DNA from: Chara braunii
Lineage: Eukaryota > Streptophyta > Charophyceae > Charales > Characeae
Length of the DNA: 27,438 nucleotides
Direction of reading: 5' to 3'
NCBI GenBank assembly: GCA_003427395.1
Contig: BFEA01000460.1
Location: forward strand, 125,522 to 152,959
Shown: one piece after another, positions 1 to 10,000 of the stretch
How the letters are laid out: the number at the start of each line of letters is the position of its first letter
Numbering within the stretch: position 1 is the stretch's first letter
Notes under the pieces: generated by a model
What the model was told of the DNA's origin: nothing
Seen by the model: only the letters and a program-made list of their open reading frames with translations
The model's database searches: none
Program-made: the position numbers and the translations under genes

Positions 1-108
1 GGGGGTGGGGCACCCTGCCAGCGGGGGTCCGACCCCTACCCCGGCTTTGCCCCTGGGGGCCCCCGCCTGATAACCCTGGTCTGCACTAAAAATGATTTCA
101 AGCATCGG
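1..108. other. GC-rich window edge, no gene
   Basis: This stretch is dominated by G and C runs up to about base 75 and then turns A/T-rich where the retroelement remnant begins. I see no reading frame, RNA gene or repeat pair in it. It may be the edge of a contig or of another repeat copy. Confidence 0.5.
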
Positions 109-357
109 TTGTCTGCTAATTCAATCAGAAAAGAAGAGTCTACTGAAAGGATTATGAGACTAAGAGAAAAAGGCAAACAAGAGGTTAAAGAAGAAATTTC
201 AGTGGGTATTAATCAAGTTTCGAAAATGATAAAAGTCTTTGGTAATCTCAAAGATGAAGCCGGACAAATTGAAGCATTTAAGGAAGCTGTAGAGACTGCT
301 AAGGGAGGGAGGATGAAATTAAAATTTGCATCGACTCATGTTTTTTTAGGAAAATAG
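109..357 (+). pseudogene. N-terminal pol linker fragment (upstream of RT)
   Basis: This is an 82-codon lysine- and glutamate-rich open stretch in frame 1, with no ATG at the listed start. Its end (residues STHVFLGK) leads after a frame change near 360 into a lysine-rich stretch in frame 3 that continues to the RT. From its position it is the segment between protease and RT of gypsy pol. No protease D(S/T)G motif is present. It could be the C-terminal part of gag instead. The call rests on continuity with the RT downstream rather than on a recognised domain. Confidence 0.45.
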
Positions 358-380
358 TCACTTAGTCAAAGAGAAAATAC

Positions 381-1505
381 AAGTCCAAGGGGGTGAAGAA
401 AAATCCAGTGGCAGTCCTAATAGAAAAGGATTATGATGAAGCATTGAAAAAAAAGAGGAAAATTATTAAAGCATTAAGAGAATCTGCAAAATTGGGGAGT
501 AGGGTCACCAAAGAGAGATTTAACACAATGAAGATAGGCTCGGATCAGTTTATCTTGCCTAAAGAGAAATAATATATCTTCAAAATGTGTCAAGAGTTCT
601 CTGGTGCATTCTCCTTTAATGATGAAGAGAGAGGGCGGTTGGACGTGGATATGATCAAGATGGCCAAAATTTGGACAGTTCATCATGTTTCATGGAATGA
701 TAGGCCAACCAAGTATGCCGTGAAAGAAGAAGCAGAGGTTGTAAAATATCTTGACAAGAAGATTGTTTCTATTGCTAAACCTGTTGATGGACCGTATGTT
801 AACCACTGGTTTTGATTTTGAAAACCAGGGGGTGGATTGACATGGATACAGAATCTTCAGAAGCTCAACTTTGTGACGGTACATAATGCAGGTAGTCTTC
901 CTAATGCTGATCTCCTCTCTGAATCTTTTGTCGGTCGATGCATTTATTCCTTAGTTGATTTATATTCTGGCTATGATCAGTTTCCCATTGATCCCACTAG
1001 TCGGCCAATGACTGTCATGCACACGCCAAGAGGACTTATTCAGATGTGTGTGGTACCTCAGGGTTGGACTAATAGTGTGGCAGTGGTTCAAAGGGATATG
1101 ATCCAAGTCATACAAGATATTTCTCCTGAAGTAATCAACCCTTATATTGATGACAATCCCATGAAAGGACCCCTAGTAAGGGATGAGACTTTGGTCGCAG
1201 ACAAAGTCAGGAAGTTTGTCTGGAAACACGCTGAAGGAGTGAAGAAGGTCCTAGAGAGACTTCAGAAATATAATCTGACTGCCAGTGGACCAAAGTCCCT
1301 TTTCTTTCAGTCATATGTAATCATCTTGGGCTTCGGATGTTTCTCCAAGGGTAGGAGTCCTGACCCCAAAAAGATAGACAAGATTTTGAACTGGTCTCTG
1401 CCACTCAAGAGAGTGACAGATGTCAGAAACTTTTTGGGTGTTTCTGGATTCTGGAAGATTTTTATTCTTCATTTTGTTACCCTTGCAGAGCCTCTGAGGG
1501 AGTAA
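381..1505 (+). pseudogene. Ty3/gypsy reverse transcriptase remnant
   Basis: Frame 3 is followed from about 381 through stops at 570, 813 and 819 to 1505. The segment at 585-815 holds the family's pre-RT stretch (FNDEERGRLDVD, then GPYVNHWF). The RT palm begins at 837. Visible landmarks are LPNADLLSES, the motif A aspartate in LVDLYSGYDQF (Asp codon at 957-959), the TPRGLI and VPQGWTNS motifs, and the catalytic YIDD box at 1144-1155, followed by a thumb/connection region (VRNFLGVSGFW). The catalytic aspartates are intact, but two stops lie just before the palm and the frame ends in a stop and shift before RNase H. The domain would copy retroelement RNA into cDNA; this copy is a relic. Confidence 0.9.
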
Positions 1506-1525
1506 GGCAAGGAGCTCGCTTAGCA

Positions 1526-2250
1526 TGGAATGAAAAAAGGCAAGCCTCTGCAGAAACTCTACAGGAGAAATTAAAAGATGGGGGTGTAGTGTTGGGGGTG
1601 TCTTTTTATGATGATGAAGAGGCAAGACCTTTCATCATCGAGGCGGATGGAGGTCTAGTAGCTCTAGGTGGTGTGCTTATTCAGAAAGATGAAAATGGAA
1701 AGAGAGGTCTATGAGATTTGAGAGCAAGACTCTTAACTCTACAGAAAGAGGTTATACTCAATTCGGAAAAGAGTTGCTGGCAATTATCCATAGCCTCAGA
1801 TGCTTCAGGCACTATGTACTAGGGAGGAGATTCATCTTGAGAACTGATGCATCTGCTGTGATTGGTGTCATTAAGAAGCACTAACAAGTAGATCCAACAG
1901 TCAGCAGGTGGATTGCCTTCATCTAGACTTTTGATTTTAAGTTGGAAAAAATTCATACTGAAGAGAACAGAGCAGATGACCTGAGCGAGATTGAATGGAG
2001 AAAAAATGACGAAGAAGATGTAAACGGGACGATTGAAGAATCAACCTATGTTGATAATTTTCTGAATGAATAGGATGATGAAGATTATGAAGTACCACGC
2101 TCCTATAAGTGGAGTTTGTGGCCTTAAGAGAGAGACAGCTGGGGAGAGATCTCTCATGCCTATGTTTATGAGTCGATTCTTGGGAAAGAAGAAGAGGACG
2201 AACCAAATGATTGGTATGCTGGAGTTAACGCAGCATTTGTAGCTGCTCAT
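1526..2250 (+). pseudogene. Ty3/gypsy RNase H remnant and linker
   Basis: Frame 2 from 1526 reads WNEKRQAS and then FIIEADGGLVALGGVLIQ, the first RNase H strand with its aspartate. A stop at 1712 and a shift to frame 1 follow. Frame 1 then reads GKELLAIIHSLRCFRHYVLG and FILRTDASAV, supplying the family's conserved Glu and second Asp. Stops at 1882 and 1924 interrupt the C-terminal half. An acidic linker with stops near 2071 and 2126 leads into the integrase. RNase H removes the RNA strand during reverse transcription; this copy is inactive through the frameshift and stops. Confidence 0.85.
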
Positions 2251-3615
2251 GAAATGGGGGGAACCTCTGGTTCAAAGAAAGAAGAAGAAGATGAAAAAAA
2301 GGAGGAAGATATATTTTTCACTTATGAAAAATATGATGGACGTTATCAAGAGATTGGTAAGAGGATGGAAAAAGAACAGCTAAAGGAATATTATTGTAAA
2401 AATTCACGGAAGAAATTCAAATTAGAAAGAGGACATCTCTTTGTGAATGGTAAGGGAGGACTACCTCCACTAAGAGTGGTGTGTGGTAAAGAGAGACAAT
2501 TAGAGATAATTGCTGCTCTACATGAGAGGGTTGCGGATAGCCACAGAGTTGCGGAGACAACCTATTCTAAGACTGTCAAGCTCTACTTCTGGCTTGGCAC
2601 GAGGGACATGATTTTCATATTTTGTAAATCATATGTGTTATGTCAGAAAAGGTCTACTACAAAAATGATTGAACCTTTATTTCGTACTATTCTGGTGGAA
2701 GCAGGCATCAAAGTTTATTTGGATTTCATCACCACGTCTTTAGGCAAGGGAGGGATGAGATAAATATTGAACATGAGAGATAATTTTTCTTGCAATGTTG
2801 AGGCAAAGGCTCTGAGAAGGAAGAAGGTCGAGCAAGTGGCTGACTGGATAGAGGAAGTTTATCTAAGGTACCTCTTCATCAGAGAGTTTGTCTCAGACAG
2901 AGGATCCGAATTCATAAATGGGATTGTAAGGAGGACCACTCTGAGACTGAGTGTTAGAATTCGACATGTGACTACCTATCATCCTCAAGCAAATGCACCT
3001 GTTGAGAGAGGTTACAAGACCTTGAAAGATTCGTTGGTTAAGTGGTGTGAAGGAAATCTCAGTAATTAGCCAAAAGTATTAAAAGTTGCTGTCTATTCTG
3101 ACAACATAACAGTCAAGAGGACTACTGGCTATACTACATTTACTCTGTGGTATGGTCGATATGCTACATTGCCTATTGAGAACATAGTCAAGACATGGTC
3201 AAGTCAAGAAAGTGACAAAGACTATTCTATTTCAGAGTTACTTAAGATCATAATGAGACAAATATCAGAAGTTGATCAAGCAGTGATGAATGCTGCAGAG
3301 AGAATGGTTTCCAGCGGATTATCAGATAAAGAGAAATGTAACAAGAAAAGATATATAAGAAAAGAGATATTGAAGGTTGGTGATGTTGTTTTTCTATTCG
3401 ACAGTTCTCTTGAGACTCAGTGGACTAAACGATTGGAGCCTAGATGGCTTGGTCCTTACAGAATCACAGGAGAAGCAGAAGGCAAAGTTTATGAGATATT
3501 AGAAATGGATTGATCCAGAGTTGATGACATGGTATCAGGGTCAAGACTTCGTAAGTTCATTTTCAGAGACCCTGATCTGATCCCTACAGTGATCTCAAAG
3601 AGAGGAAAAAAATGA
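2251..3615 (+). pseudogene. Ty3/gypsy integrase remnant (HHCC, DDE, C-terminal domain)
   Basis: The frame stays in register from 2254 with stops at 2761, 3067 and 3511. The zinc-binding region has both histidines (codons 2521 and 2542) and the last cysteine (2641). The expected first Cys of the CxxC pair is Tyr (TAT, 2632-2634), while a stray Cys sits at 2623. The catalytic core has Asp at 2722, Asp at 2896 (SDRGSEF) and Glu at 3004, with exactly 35 residues between the second Asp and the Glu. The C-terminal part carries GDVVFLFDSS and PRWLGPYRI, the usual integrase C-terminal SH3-like region. I see no chromodomain. Integrase would insert the cDNA; the lost zinc ligand and stops mark a dead copy. 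Confidence 0.9.
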
Positions 3616-3927
3616 CAGTCATCCAAGTGAGAGAACAGTTCCGGAAAACTGAGATAAAAGTACAGTAAGACAATGAGACAACAAGACTAAATTTTCTGCG
3701 GACTGTGATCATTTTTGCATTGTCAATTCAGTATTTCAATTTTTCAGCATGTCAATTAATTTTCAGTTTCAGTAAGCAACAAAGCTAATAAGACTATATC
3801 CTTGATGCAGTGATACAGTCGATCCATGAGTGTCAAGCCCCTTAGCGTGGGGAATAACTGTGAGATAGAATTTTCGTGAGAATCGACGTAGTGTCAAAGA
3901 TCTGAGAATCGACGCGTGACAACCGTA

Positions 3928-4188
3928 GGCATAAAGGATATTCTTTCCATGAGGAACTCATGGAACAAGATATCTGAGGATATTCTTCTGATAAAGAGAA
4001 AAACATAACGGGCATAAAGAAGTTGAGTTCTGTCTGATTAAGAGTTGTCAGCAGAAGGACTTCGTGTCTCTTGACTAAGTTGTCCATCCAAGAAGTTCAG
4101 ATGAGGACAGGCATAAACAAACCCAACTTTACTTGACTGAGAGTTGTCAGTAGAGGGACTTCTTGTTTCTTAACTAAGTTGTTTGTCT
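3928..4188 (+). repeat. ~99-bp imperfect tandem repeat
   Basis: Two copies start with GGCATAAA at 4011 and 4110 and share GAGTTGTCAG and ACTAAGTTGT at a constant offset of 99 bp. A shorter related start (GGCATAAAGG) lies at 3928. The 3928 unit holds a perfect 9-bp hairpin, TTCCATGAG-GAA-CTCATGGAA, near 3944-3964. Function unknown; such arrays are common in LTR or untranslated parts of retrotransposons. Confidence 0.7.
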
Positions 4189-4202
4189 TCACTCATATGA
4201 AG

Positions 4203-4420
4203 GAAGGGACCTCTCTGAGATCGGCATTTCAGTATTTCCTTGGGACTCACGGGACGTCTCTTAGAAAAGAAATTCCTAGCTGAGGGAAGGGACCTCTTTG
4301 GGGCCAGCACTGAGCATTTCTTCTTGAGGCTGAAGAGAGGTCTCCTGCAAGGGTTCGGTGTTAGTTATCATGTTGTTGTTCAGTGCCTCTTAAGACTGAA
4401 GGGGCGTCTCCTGAGAAATG
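4203..4420 (+). repeat. ~80-bp imperfect repeat units
   Basis: GAAGGGACCTCT occurs at 4203 and 4286. A shared motif of the form TGAAG(A/G)G(A/G)(C/G)GTCTCCT recurs near 4332 and 4397, with a looser match near 4247. The units are diverged, so the boundaries are approximate. No coding function is apparent. Confidence 0.5.
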
Positions 4421-4539
4421 TTTTGCCATGTTGCTTGGGGCGTGGACCGTCTGACTATGGGTATGAGATGTCTGCTTGACTGTCTGTGCCTGGGATTTTC
4501 TTCTCTAACCTAAAGATGCATTGATTGTCGGGGCTAGTC

Positions 4540-5100
4540 AGAGCCTTACCGCAGTAGGTTGCAATCTGGTGGGGTTAGCAGGTCCCCGACGCGAGTGTCG
4601 AATTCCATAGTCGACTGAGGCTAAGACTCCGGGGACTGGGCCTATGAGGTCGAAAGGGGTCAGCTGGAACCCTACCGCAGTCAGAGGATGCAATCCAGTG
4701 AGGTTCGCCAGAGCCTGGAACTATGGTTAGATCGGGTCTCACGTTCAAAAATCTAGGTGGGGCAGCCAGCGCCCTAGGCCAAAAACTGGTGGGTGAGCCG
4801 GTCCCCGACCGCAGTGGTTGAATCCGGGTTCGGGACAGTTTGACTGACGGGAGGTATACTGTCATAGGGTGACCAGACCCGCTATAGTCTGGGTGTCCTG
4901 GCGAGAGTGCCAACGAGCTATCATACTCGAGTAGTGGGTATGCTGCTCCTTATCTGGAGGCAGGTCAAAGGGGTTGTCAAGACAAATGGTCTGACTAGTC
5001 CTGGCCTGAGGCGGGCCGAATAAGGTATGTCAGACTGACGGGAGGTCTGGAATTCCTGGCCAGTGGTGGGCTTAAACCAAGGCAATCAATAATTCCTGAG
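4540..5100 (+). other. GC-rich block with diverged internal repeats
   Basis: CCGCAGT-containing units followed by GCAATC(T/C) and a GGTCCCCGAC-like motif recur near 4551, 4674 and 4796, and GACTGACGGGAGGT recurs near 4841 and 5034. I see no gene. The minus-strand open stretch across 4575-4913 is most likely a by-product of the GC-rich composition. Confidence 0.45.
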
Positions 5101-5121
5101 CGTGAAAAATTGTCTTGTTGT

Positions 5122-5200
5122 GTTTATTATTTTATTATTTTATCATTTTATTATTTTATTATTTTATTATTTTATTATTTTATTATTTTATTATTTTATT
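5122..5200 (+). repeat. (TTTTATTA)n microsatellite
   Basis: About ten octamer units lie in tandem, one of them with a T-to-C change (TTTTATCA). The hydrophobic open frame over it is an artefact of the repeat. Confidence 0.9.
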
Positions 5201-5300
5201 CTGGGTTATATTTTGTTTTCTTGCTGCTTGGTTGTTAATTATTGAGGGATCTGCTTGCTGGGGCATAGTCTGTTATCTGTGGAACTCGCTGTTTTGCAGG

Positions 5301-5308
5301 TATATAAA
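5301..5308 (+). promoter_or_regulatory. Possible TATA box
   Basis: TATATAAA lies just before a three-unit tandem repeat, in a region that may be an LTR. It would put transcription start near 5330. The sequence match is good, but there is no independent evidence of use. Confidence 0.35.
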
Positions 5309-5329
5309 GACCTATTTGAAGTTCCCAAA

Positions 5330-5510
5330 CCAGAGAAAAGAAAAAGGGTTTGGTATCTCCTTCCGTTTGTCTGAGAAGTTGAGGAGATGCCTCACCCAGA
5401 TGAGAGAAAGAAAACAGGGTTTGGTATCCCCTTAGTCACTTAAAAAGTTGAGAAGATATCTTACTCAAGCCAGAGAACAGAAAAAGGGTTGGGTATGCCC
5501 TACTCCCAGC
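5330..5510 (+). repeat. Three-unit ~70-bp tandem repeat
   Basis: The motif GGGTTTGGTAT (GGGTTGGGTAT in the third copy) occurs at 5346, 5418 and 5486, each preceded by a CAGAGAAAAG-like purine stretch. The first two units end with (G)AGAAGTTGAGGAGAT-like sequence. The third unit is partial. It lies directly downstream of the TATA-like box. Confidence 0.75.
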
Positions 5511-5593
5511 TTGGCGGACTGAATGAGTACCGGAGGCATTGGTGTCAGATTGACAGTGCTTCCTATTTTGCAGTCAAGGTAAAAGTTGAGGTT

Positions 5594-5618
5594 AAAAAAA
5601 AAAAAAAAAAAAAAAAAA
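5594..5618 (+). repeat. A25 homopolymer
   Basis: This is an uninterrupted run of 25 adenines. It could be a retroposed poly-A tail or simple slippage; no matching target-site duplication was found. Confidence 0.9.
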
Positions 5619-5762
5619 GCAGACAAGAAATCTTACTTAAATTTATTTGGTGGCCGACAACCGGTCTGGTTCACAAGGAACCTACATCCTCGGCCTTAAG
5701 GTATTTAAACTCTCAAGCCGGGGATGTTATGAAAAGTAACGCGAAACTGGTGAAAACAGAAT

Positions 5763-6227
5763 TCAGAAATTTGAAAGAAAGTCGCGTTTGTATAGGATGT
5801 AGAAGATGGCCATGAATTCGACTTGAAGTAAAGAAAGAAGGAAGAAGATGCAGAGGTGGATACAACCATTGGAATGAGGGGTAGAGGAAGCAGTGCAAGG
5901 AATGGAGGGGACGGTCACTAGGGCTCTGCTCGCTGTGGGAGTGATGGAGGCTCTGGGAGTGTAAGGGGGGAAAGAGGTGTTGGACGCGCCGTAGCGCGCC
6001 TCAAACTTCTTCTGGAAGTACTCCATCCTATCCGGGGATGGAGTTCTTTCGTACCATGTTGGCATTGAGTAGCGAGGGTAAGGTCTTGAATGAGCACCAT
6101 AGCCTCGCGGCTCGTCTTCCTCCTCCTCCAAACTATATTCACGCCGCGCACGAGCCGGCGGCTCTTCACGCGCCTTCCCAACTCTACCATCCCTTCCTCT
6201 TCCCTGTCCCCTACGTACCTCAGGCAT
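5763..6227 (-). CDS. Possible Arg/Pro-rich gag-like ORF, uncertain
   Basis: This is a 154-codon frame with an ATG (minus-strand CAACTATGCC context). The first ~80 residues are rich in Arg, Pro and Glu, with an EEEEDE run and YERTPSPDRMEYFQKKF. The composition reminds me of the N-terminal part of some retroelement gag proteins. The last ~35 residues become hydrophobic and look like read-through into unrelated sequence, so the true end may be a lost exon junction or a break near 5870. A TATA-like box lies ~310 bp upstream on the same strand (6535-6541). I do not recognise a domain; this could be chance. Confidence 0.3.
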   Translation of the reverse strand: MPEVRRGQGRGRDGRVGKAREEPPARARREYSLEEEEDEPRGYGAHSRPYPRYSMPTWYERTPSPDRMEYFQKKFEARYGASNTSFPPYTPRASITPTASRALVTVPSIPCTASSTPHSNGCIHLCIFFLLSLLQVEFMAIFYILYKRDFLSNF

Positions 6228-6229
6228 AG

Positions 6230-6972
6230 TTGAAGACGAGATGTAGCGCTGAAAACTGAGACTAAAAGGATATGGTGGGAGGGAAAAGTGGACGCGCTAC
6301 TAAGAAGAAAGAGGAGGTGTGTTGTGGCAGAATGGACTAGAAAATGGAAGTGACGAGCTGCAGAAGAATTGGAGAAAAGAATAACTACGTAAATCGTGAA
6401 GGATTACTATGTGCTTTGAAGAGAAGAGCACGAGTGATGCGGGCACGTGAAGAGTCGGGTAGCGCAAAAACTGCGGCGCAAACCCCACCGCAAGTGTTGA
6501 TGAGAATGAGTGAGTCTATTGCTAGTGTATGGTATTTTATATCGGTTGATCATGCGTTTCGACCCAGCGGGGATGGGGGGTGAGGGTTTGGTATTATGTC
6601 GAAGGGCGTGGTGTCCCGGCCCTCCTCCGTGCGCCAGGCTTCTACTCAGTACCAATCCCTCATTCGGGCACTGTGGCTTCTCGATATGTTCCTGAACCTT
6701 CCACAACCCTCTGGAGCCCGAGCAATACCTTGCGATGAACCGGCGCAGTTGGCGCCTGCCCTCTGCAAAAGGGTGCGCCACTGGGCTTTCCATTGGTCCA
6801 CGCAGACTCGGTGCCCTGCTGTATAGCAGAGCACTGCCGGCATGTGGTCGTGGTAGCCGCCGGGTTCACCCAGGGACGCGGAAGTAAATAGTCCGACACA
6901 GATTTTTCTACTGCGCGCCAATCAATCCCTGGTCAGGTTATGGGTTAGGTGCGTAGGCTCACAGGTATAGCC
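6230..6972. other. Gene-poor stretch upstream of the minus-strand ORF
   Basis: Several overlapping open stretches of 60-130 codons exist on both strands here, none with a recognisable domain. They look like GC-driven chance frames. The stretch may be the promoter/5' untranslated region of the ORF at 5763-6227. Confidence 0.4.
6535..6541 (-). promoter_or_regulatory. Possible minus-strand TATA box
   Basis: On the minus strand the sequence reads TATAAAA. It lies about 310 bp before the ATG at 6227. Weak evidence from position and sequence only. Confidence 0.3.
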
Positions 6973-7042
6973 AGACAGAAAAAAGGGGGTAAAAGAAAAA
7001 GAGAGAAAAGGAAAAAGGGGAATAGGAAGAGAAAAAGGAAGC
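6973..7042 (+). other. Polypurine tract
   Basis: About 70 bases are almost all A and G, with runs such as AAAAAAGGGGG, followed at 7046 by TGTCAGATCC. A polypurine tract directly before a TG-starting sequence is the arrangement at the 3' LTR border of retrotransposons. No second LTR copy was seen, so this remains a suggestion. Confidence 0.35.
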
Positions 7043-7045
7043 CAA

Positions 7046-10000
7046 GTGTCAGATCCACGCACAGATATGGACCCTCGCTTTAGTTTGGGGCGATCTAGTG
7101 ACCTTTGACCACAGCGTCGATATGATTTTCTTTCTTTTCTTATTTCGTTTTATTATTATTGTTACTATATTATTATCATTATTAATTTTCTCAATTTTCC
7201 TTTCGGCCTGTCACTTCGCGGGAAGGCCAACGGTGATAATTCTGAGTTCAATGGTCTACGGCCTAAGTTGGTCGACCCCACGTATATCGTCTATGATTGA
7301 GCTGTCCTGTTGAGCGCCACGCGGTAAGGTCCCAAAAGAGGGGCGACCCGTGGCCGCATTGGTAGGAGGCTTATCACCTTCTATGGAAGGTCATAAACCC
7401 CCTCCTTGCCATCGGACACGGGTACCCGTCAGGGATAGGCTAGCAGGCGCATTTTGAGGGAAGGGAAACGCTTGTCGGTATCCCGTTATGGGACTACTGC
7501 TTAGACCTGCAATTGCTTCAAGCAAGGGCTGGCTTTTCGGCTGCAGGTGTACCGTCTCTTGTTTTCCCTTCTTCTTCTTTTCAGTTGTATTACTGAAAAG
7601 ACAGATTATAGGCCACTAGTAAGCTGAATTTCAAAGGTCTTCTGAGTCTTCGTTTAGAACACGGTGTTGCAGCTAGAGAGGGAGCCTACAAAAGGGACGA
7701 GAGGGGTTTGCTCGACGACTGAGAACGGGGTGTGTCCGAGTTACCTTGTGGTGCCGACATCATCAGACTGGGAGAAGTCGCGGCGGACTGTTTGTGTGCG
7801 TGCGCTCCCAGTGCCAAGCGCGGGCTATTCTGGGAAGCGCGTTGCCATGGCCCTGCATGGCTATAGACCGAATTGTTAGAACCTCCTTACTCGTTAGAGG
7901 CCAATGTCTAGTGAGGGGCCCAGGATCACGACAATGCTCAACTATGACCGTGGGGACAAGGTCGAGTTGAAGATTAACGTGGAAGGGGCGAAGGATGGGG
8001 AGATGATTAACCGGAAGCTGCAGGACGCGATCACAGAGGCAAGAGATTGTGCGGAAAGGTGTTGCAGGAGGGACGGTGTGACAACGAGGATGTGAGTAAC
8101 AGTTGCGTACCACGAGGTCGAGACCTCGACAGACACAACGGACCGAGAACAGGCCCACCTAGACAGAGACTGAGGTGGAGAGAGCGAGATGAGTGAGGCT
8201 GGTAACCGGGAAATTGATCTCCAGTCCTAGAAATGACCAGACCAGGTACGCAGGAACCATCCTCAGTCGCGGCCTGTGGAAAGCGGCCCGGAAGCCAGCT
8301 CGCGACGAAGATGTGGGAAAGAGAATTGCTAGGCGGTTACGGAACAAGAGAGAGCAGTGACAAGTGACGGTCAAGAACAAGAGGGACAGGGGACACGCAA
8401 GAGAGACGAGAGAGATGAAACCTTTCAGAAAAGCGCGCTGAGTCTTTTCAAGCGGTATTGTCCCTGGACGCCGTTTTTCTCTCTTTTTCCTGAGCATAGG
8501 CTCTGCTCGTGCGCCTAGGTTGGCCAGCATTTGACCAGTGAGGAGTTGAGTTGGTCAGGGGCACCAGTGCTTGGCGGGTAAGCGCACGGAAAGAGTGATG
8601 GAGCGAGAGGTCATGAATCGTGACTGACGACAGCGTCGTCAGGGTGTAGCCAAAAAGGCACCGCTCACGAGGGATCCGAGCTGTTATTTCCCTAAAGGGC
8701 TATATTGTGACGAGCCAGAGCGCATGGTATGGATGACGAGGGTGCAAGCGCACGGCGGGAGGCAGACCTTTGTGTGAAGCCTGTAAGGGTATTTGTTGAC
8801 GTCACTGGTCATGATCAGTTTCTCCACTCCTCCTTTTCTCCTCTTCGCTCTTCTCCCAAACCCCTGCGCGAAGTGGTTGCGATGATAAGTGTCACATTCA
8901 GCCCTGCCCACCTATTGGTAATGAGGTTAATCATGAGCCAGTGGGAGAGTCAGGTCGAACCAGCTGCTTGCGGGTTCAGAGGTCAGTAGGCTCGGAGAGC
9001 TAGTCTGTGCATGGTACGATCACGCATGAGAACTGCGAAAAAGGGGGAGGTAGGAGAGAAAGCGCGAGCGGTGACAGCCAGTGAGTTCTCGCTTGCAAGT
9101 GACGCTCAGGGTAACTTGAGGAATACTTTGAAGTAGCAGGCGATGACTTAACAAGTAAAGAGTAAGAGGTTTTGATCGGGCGACCCATGATGTTCGCATT
9201 CTTCTTTCGCTTGGTCTTTGTTTGAATACTCTACTAGATGTTATCGATATCATGGCTTATGCCCTGAGAAGAGTAATTAGAGGCTATACTAGAGAGCTAC
9301 TGGTATGCATGAACGGAGGAAGTCTCACGAGTCATGGGTCTATGAGAGCGGCTCCTGCGAATCGCATTATCTAACCACCTGTGAGTGTCACTACCCTGGG
9401 ATTATGGGAGTTCAGGGGCATGTTAGCTTGCCTAGTGCTACTCTGATTTAGCACAATCGATTTAGGGACACGATAAGTAAGCTCGTACTCTGTTTAAGAG
9501 CCTATTATACTGAGCAAGAAAATAAATGGGCTAATTGATTAAGCATTTACTGTGTAATTTTAAGTTGTTTAGTGATCAAGTTCGTGCATTCAGGCAGGGC
9601 AAACTATTGAGAATTTGCGGTTCAATTGCCTCGAGCTCTCAGAAATCATGGTAACGGAAGGTGCATAGGCTAATTAGAAAGACCTCACGAGCTAACGCAG
9701 AAAACGAAGCTAGTTCGAGCACATTCCTTTGAATCCTGTTACTATTCGTTGTTATCGACGGATGGGAAAGGGACAGCTGAAGCTGCGAAAAGTGGCATAC
9801 CTGTTAGCTAAGTACCTGTTCGACAGGGACTTACTTCATTGGTAGTGATCAAAAGGAGTCCGAGAAATCTATTTGTGTTGCTTACTAAGAGATCGAGTGA
9901 CTTTTGCTTTATATCGCGGCGGGAAGCACCTACCCCATTGTAAATTGACTGGAGAGGGGGAAGGCTCGTGTGCTATTATCTCATGTTTTCTCAAGTGAAT

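Larger units (their letters stand above)
109..3615 (+). mobile_element. pol: Decayed Ty3/gypsy retrotransposon pol region
   Basis: The order of recognisable parts is a pre-RT linker, reverse transcriptase, RNase H, HHCC zinc finger, D,D35E integrase core and integrase C-terminal domain, which is the Ty3/gypsy (not Ty1/copia) order. The coding trace starts in frame 1, moves to frame 3 near 360-380, to frame 2 near 1510-1526, and to frame 1 near 1712-1716, where it stays to the end. In-frame stops lie at 570, 813, 819, 1882, 1924, about 2071, about 2126, 2761, 3067 and 3511. Similarity continues past the stop at 3511 to the next one at 3613-3615. No gag, protease catalytic motif or 5' LTR is visible, so the copy is 5'-truncated by the window edge or by decay. 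It cannot make a functional polyprotein. Confidence 0.9.
3616..5710. other. Non-coding repeat-rich region after pol, possible 3' end/LTR
   Basis: No coding trace is visible. The stretch is built of several different imperfect tandem repeats (listed separately), a GC-rich block, a TATA-like box and a poly-A run. Its position after pol and the TATA-like box fit the 3' untranslated part and LTR of the gypsy element, but I could not find two LTR copies or a polypurine tract that fixes the ends. One possible LTR start is TGTTATGAAAAGTAACG at 5726, just after CCGGGGA. Confidence 0.4.

Noticed and set aside
3528-3540. TGGTATCAGG resembling the initiator-Met primer binding site
   Set aside because: It lies in the 3' end of the pol coding trace, with no LTR before it.
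4818-4840. T-loop-like GTTGAATCC near GGGTTCGGG
   Set aside because: No acceptor, D or anticodon stems could be drawn, so no tRNA gene.
5122-5435. Hydrophobic membrane-protein-like open frame
   Set aside because: Its first part is the octamer repeat read as codons; the rest overlaps a tandem repeat.
7749-7756. TGGTGCCG, a possible primer binding site
   Set aside because: Only eight bases fit a tRNA 3' end, and no LTR end precedes it.
7209-8086. TGTCAC ... GTGACA pair as an alternative LTR
   Set aside because: No primer binding site follows 8086 and six-base pairs occur by chance.
7904-8095. 63-codon frame with ordinary composition
   Set aside because: No domain, no neighbours in frame, and overlapping frames on the other strand are as long.
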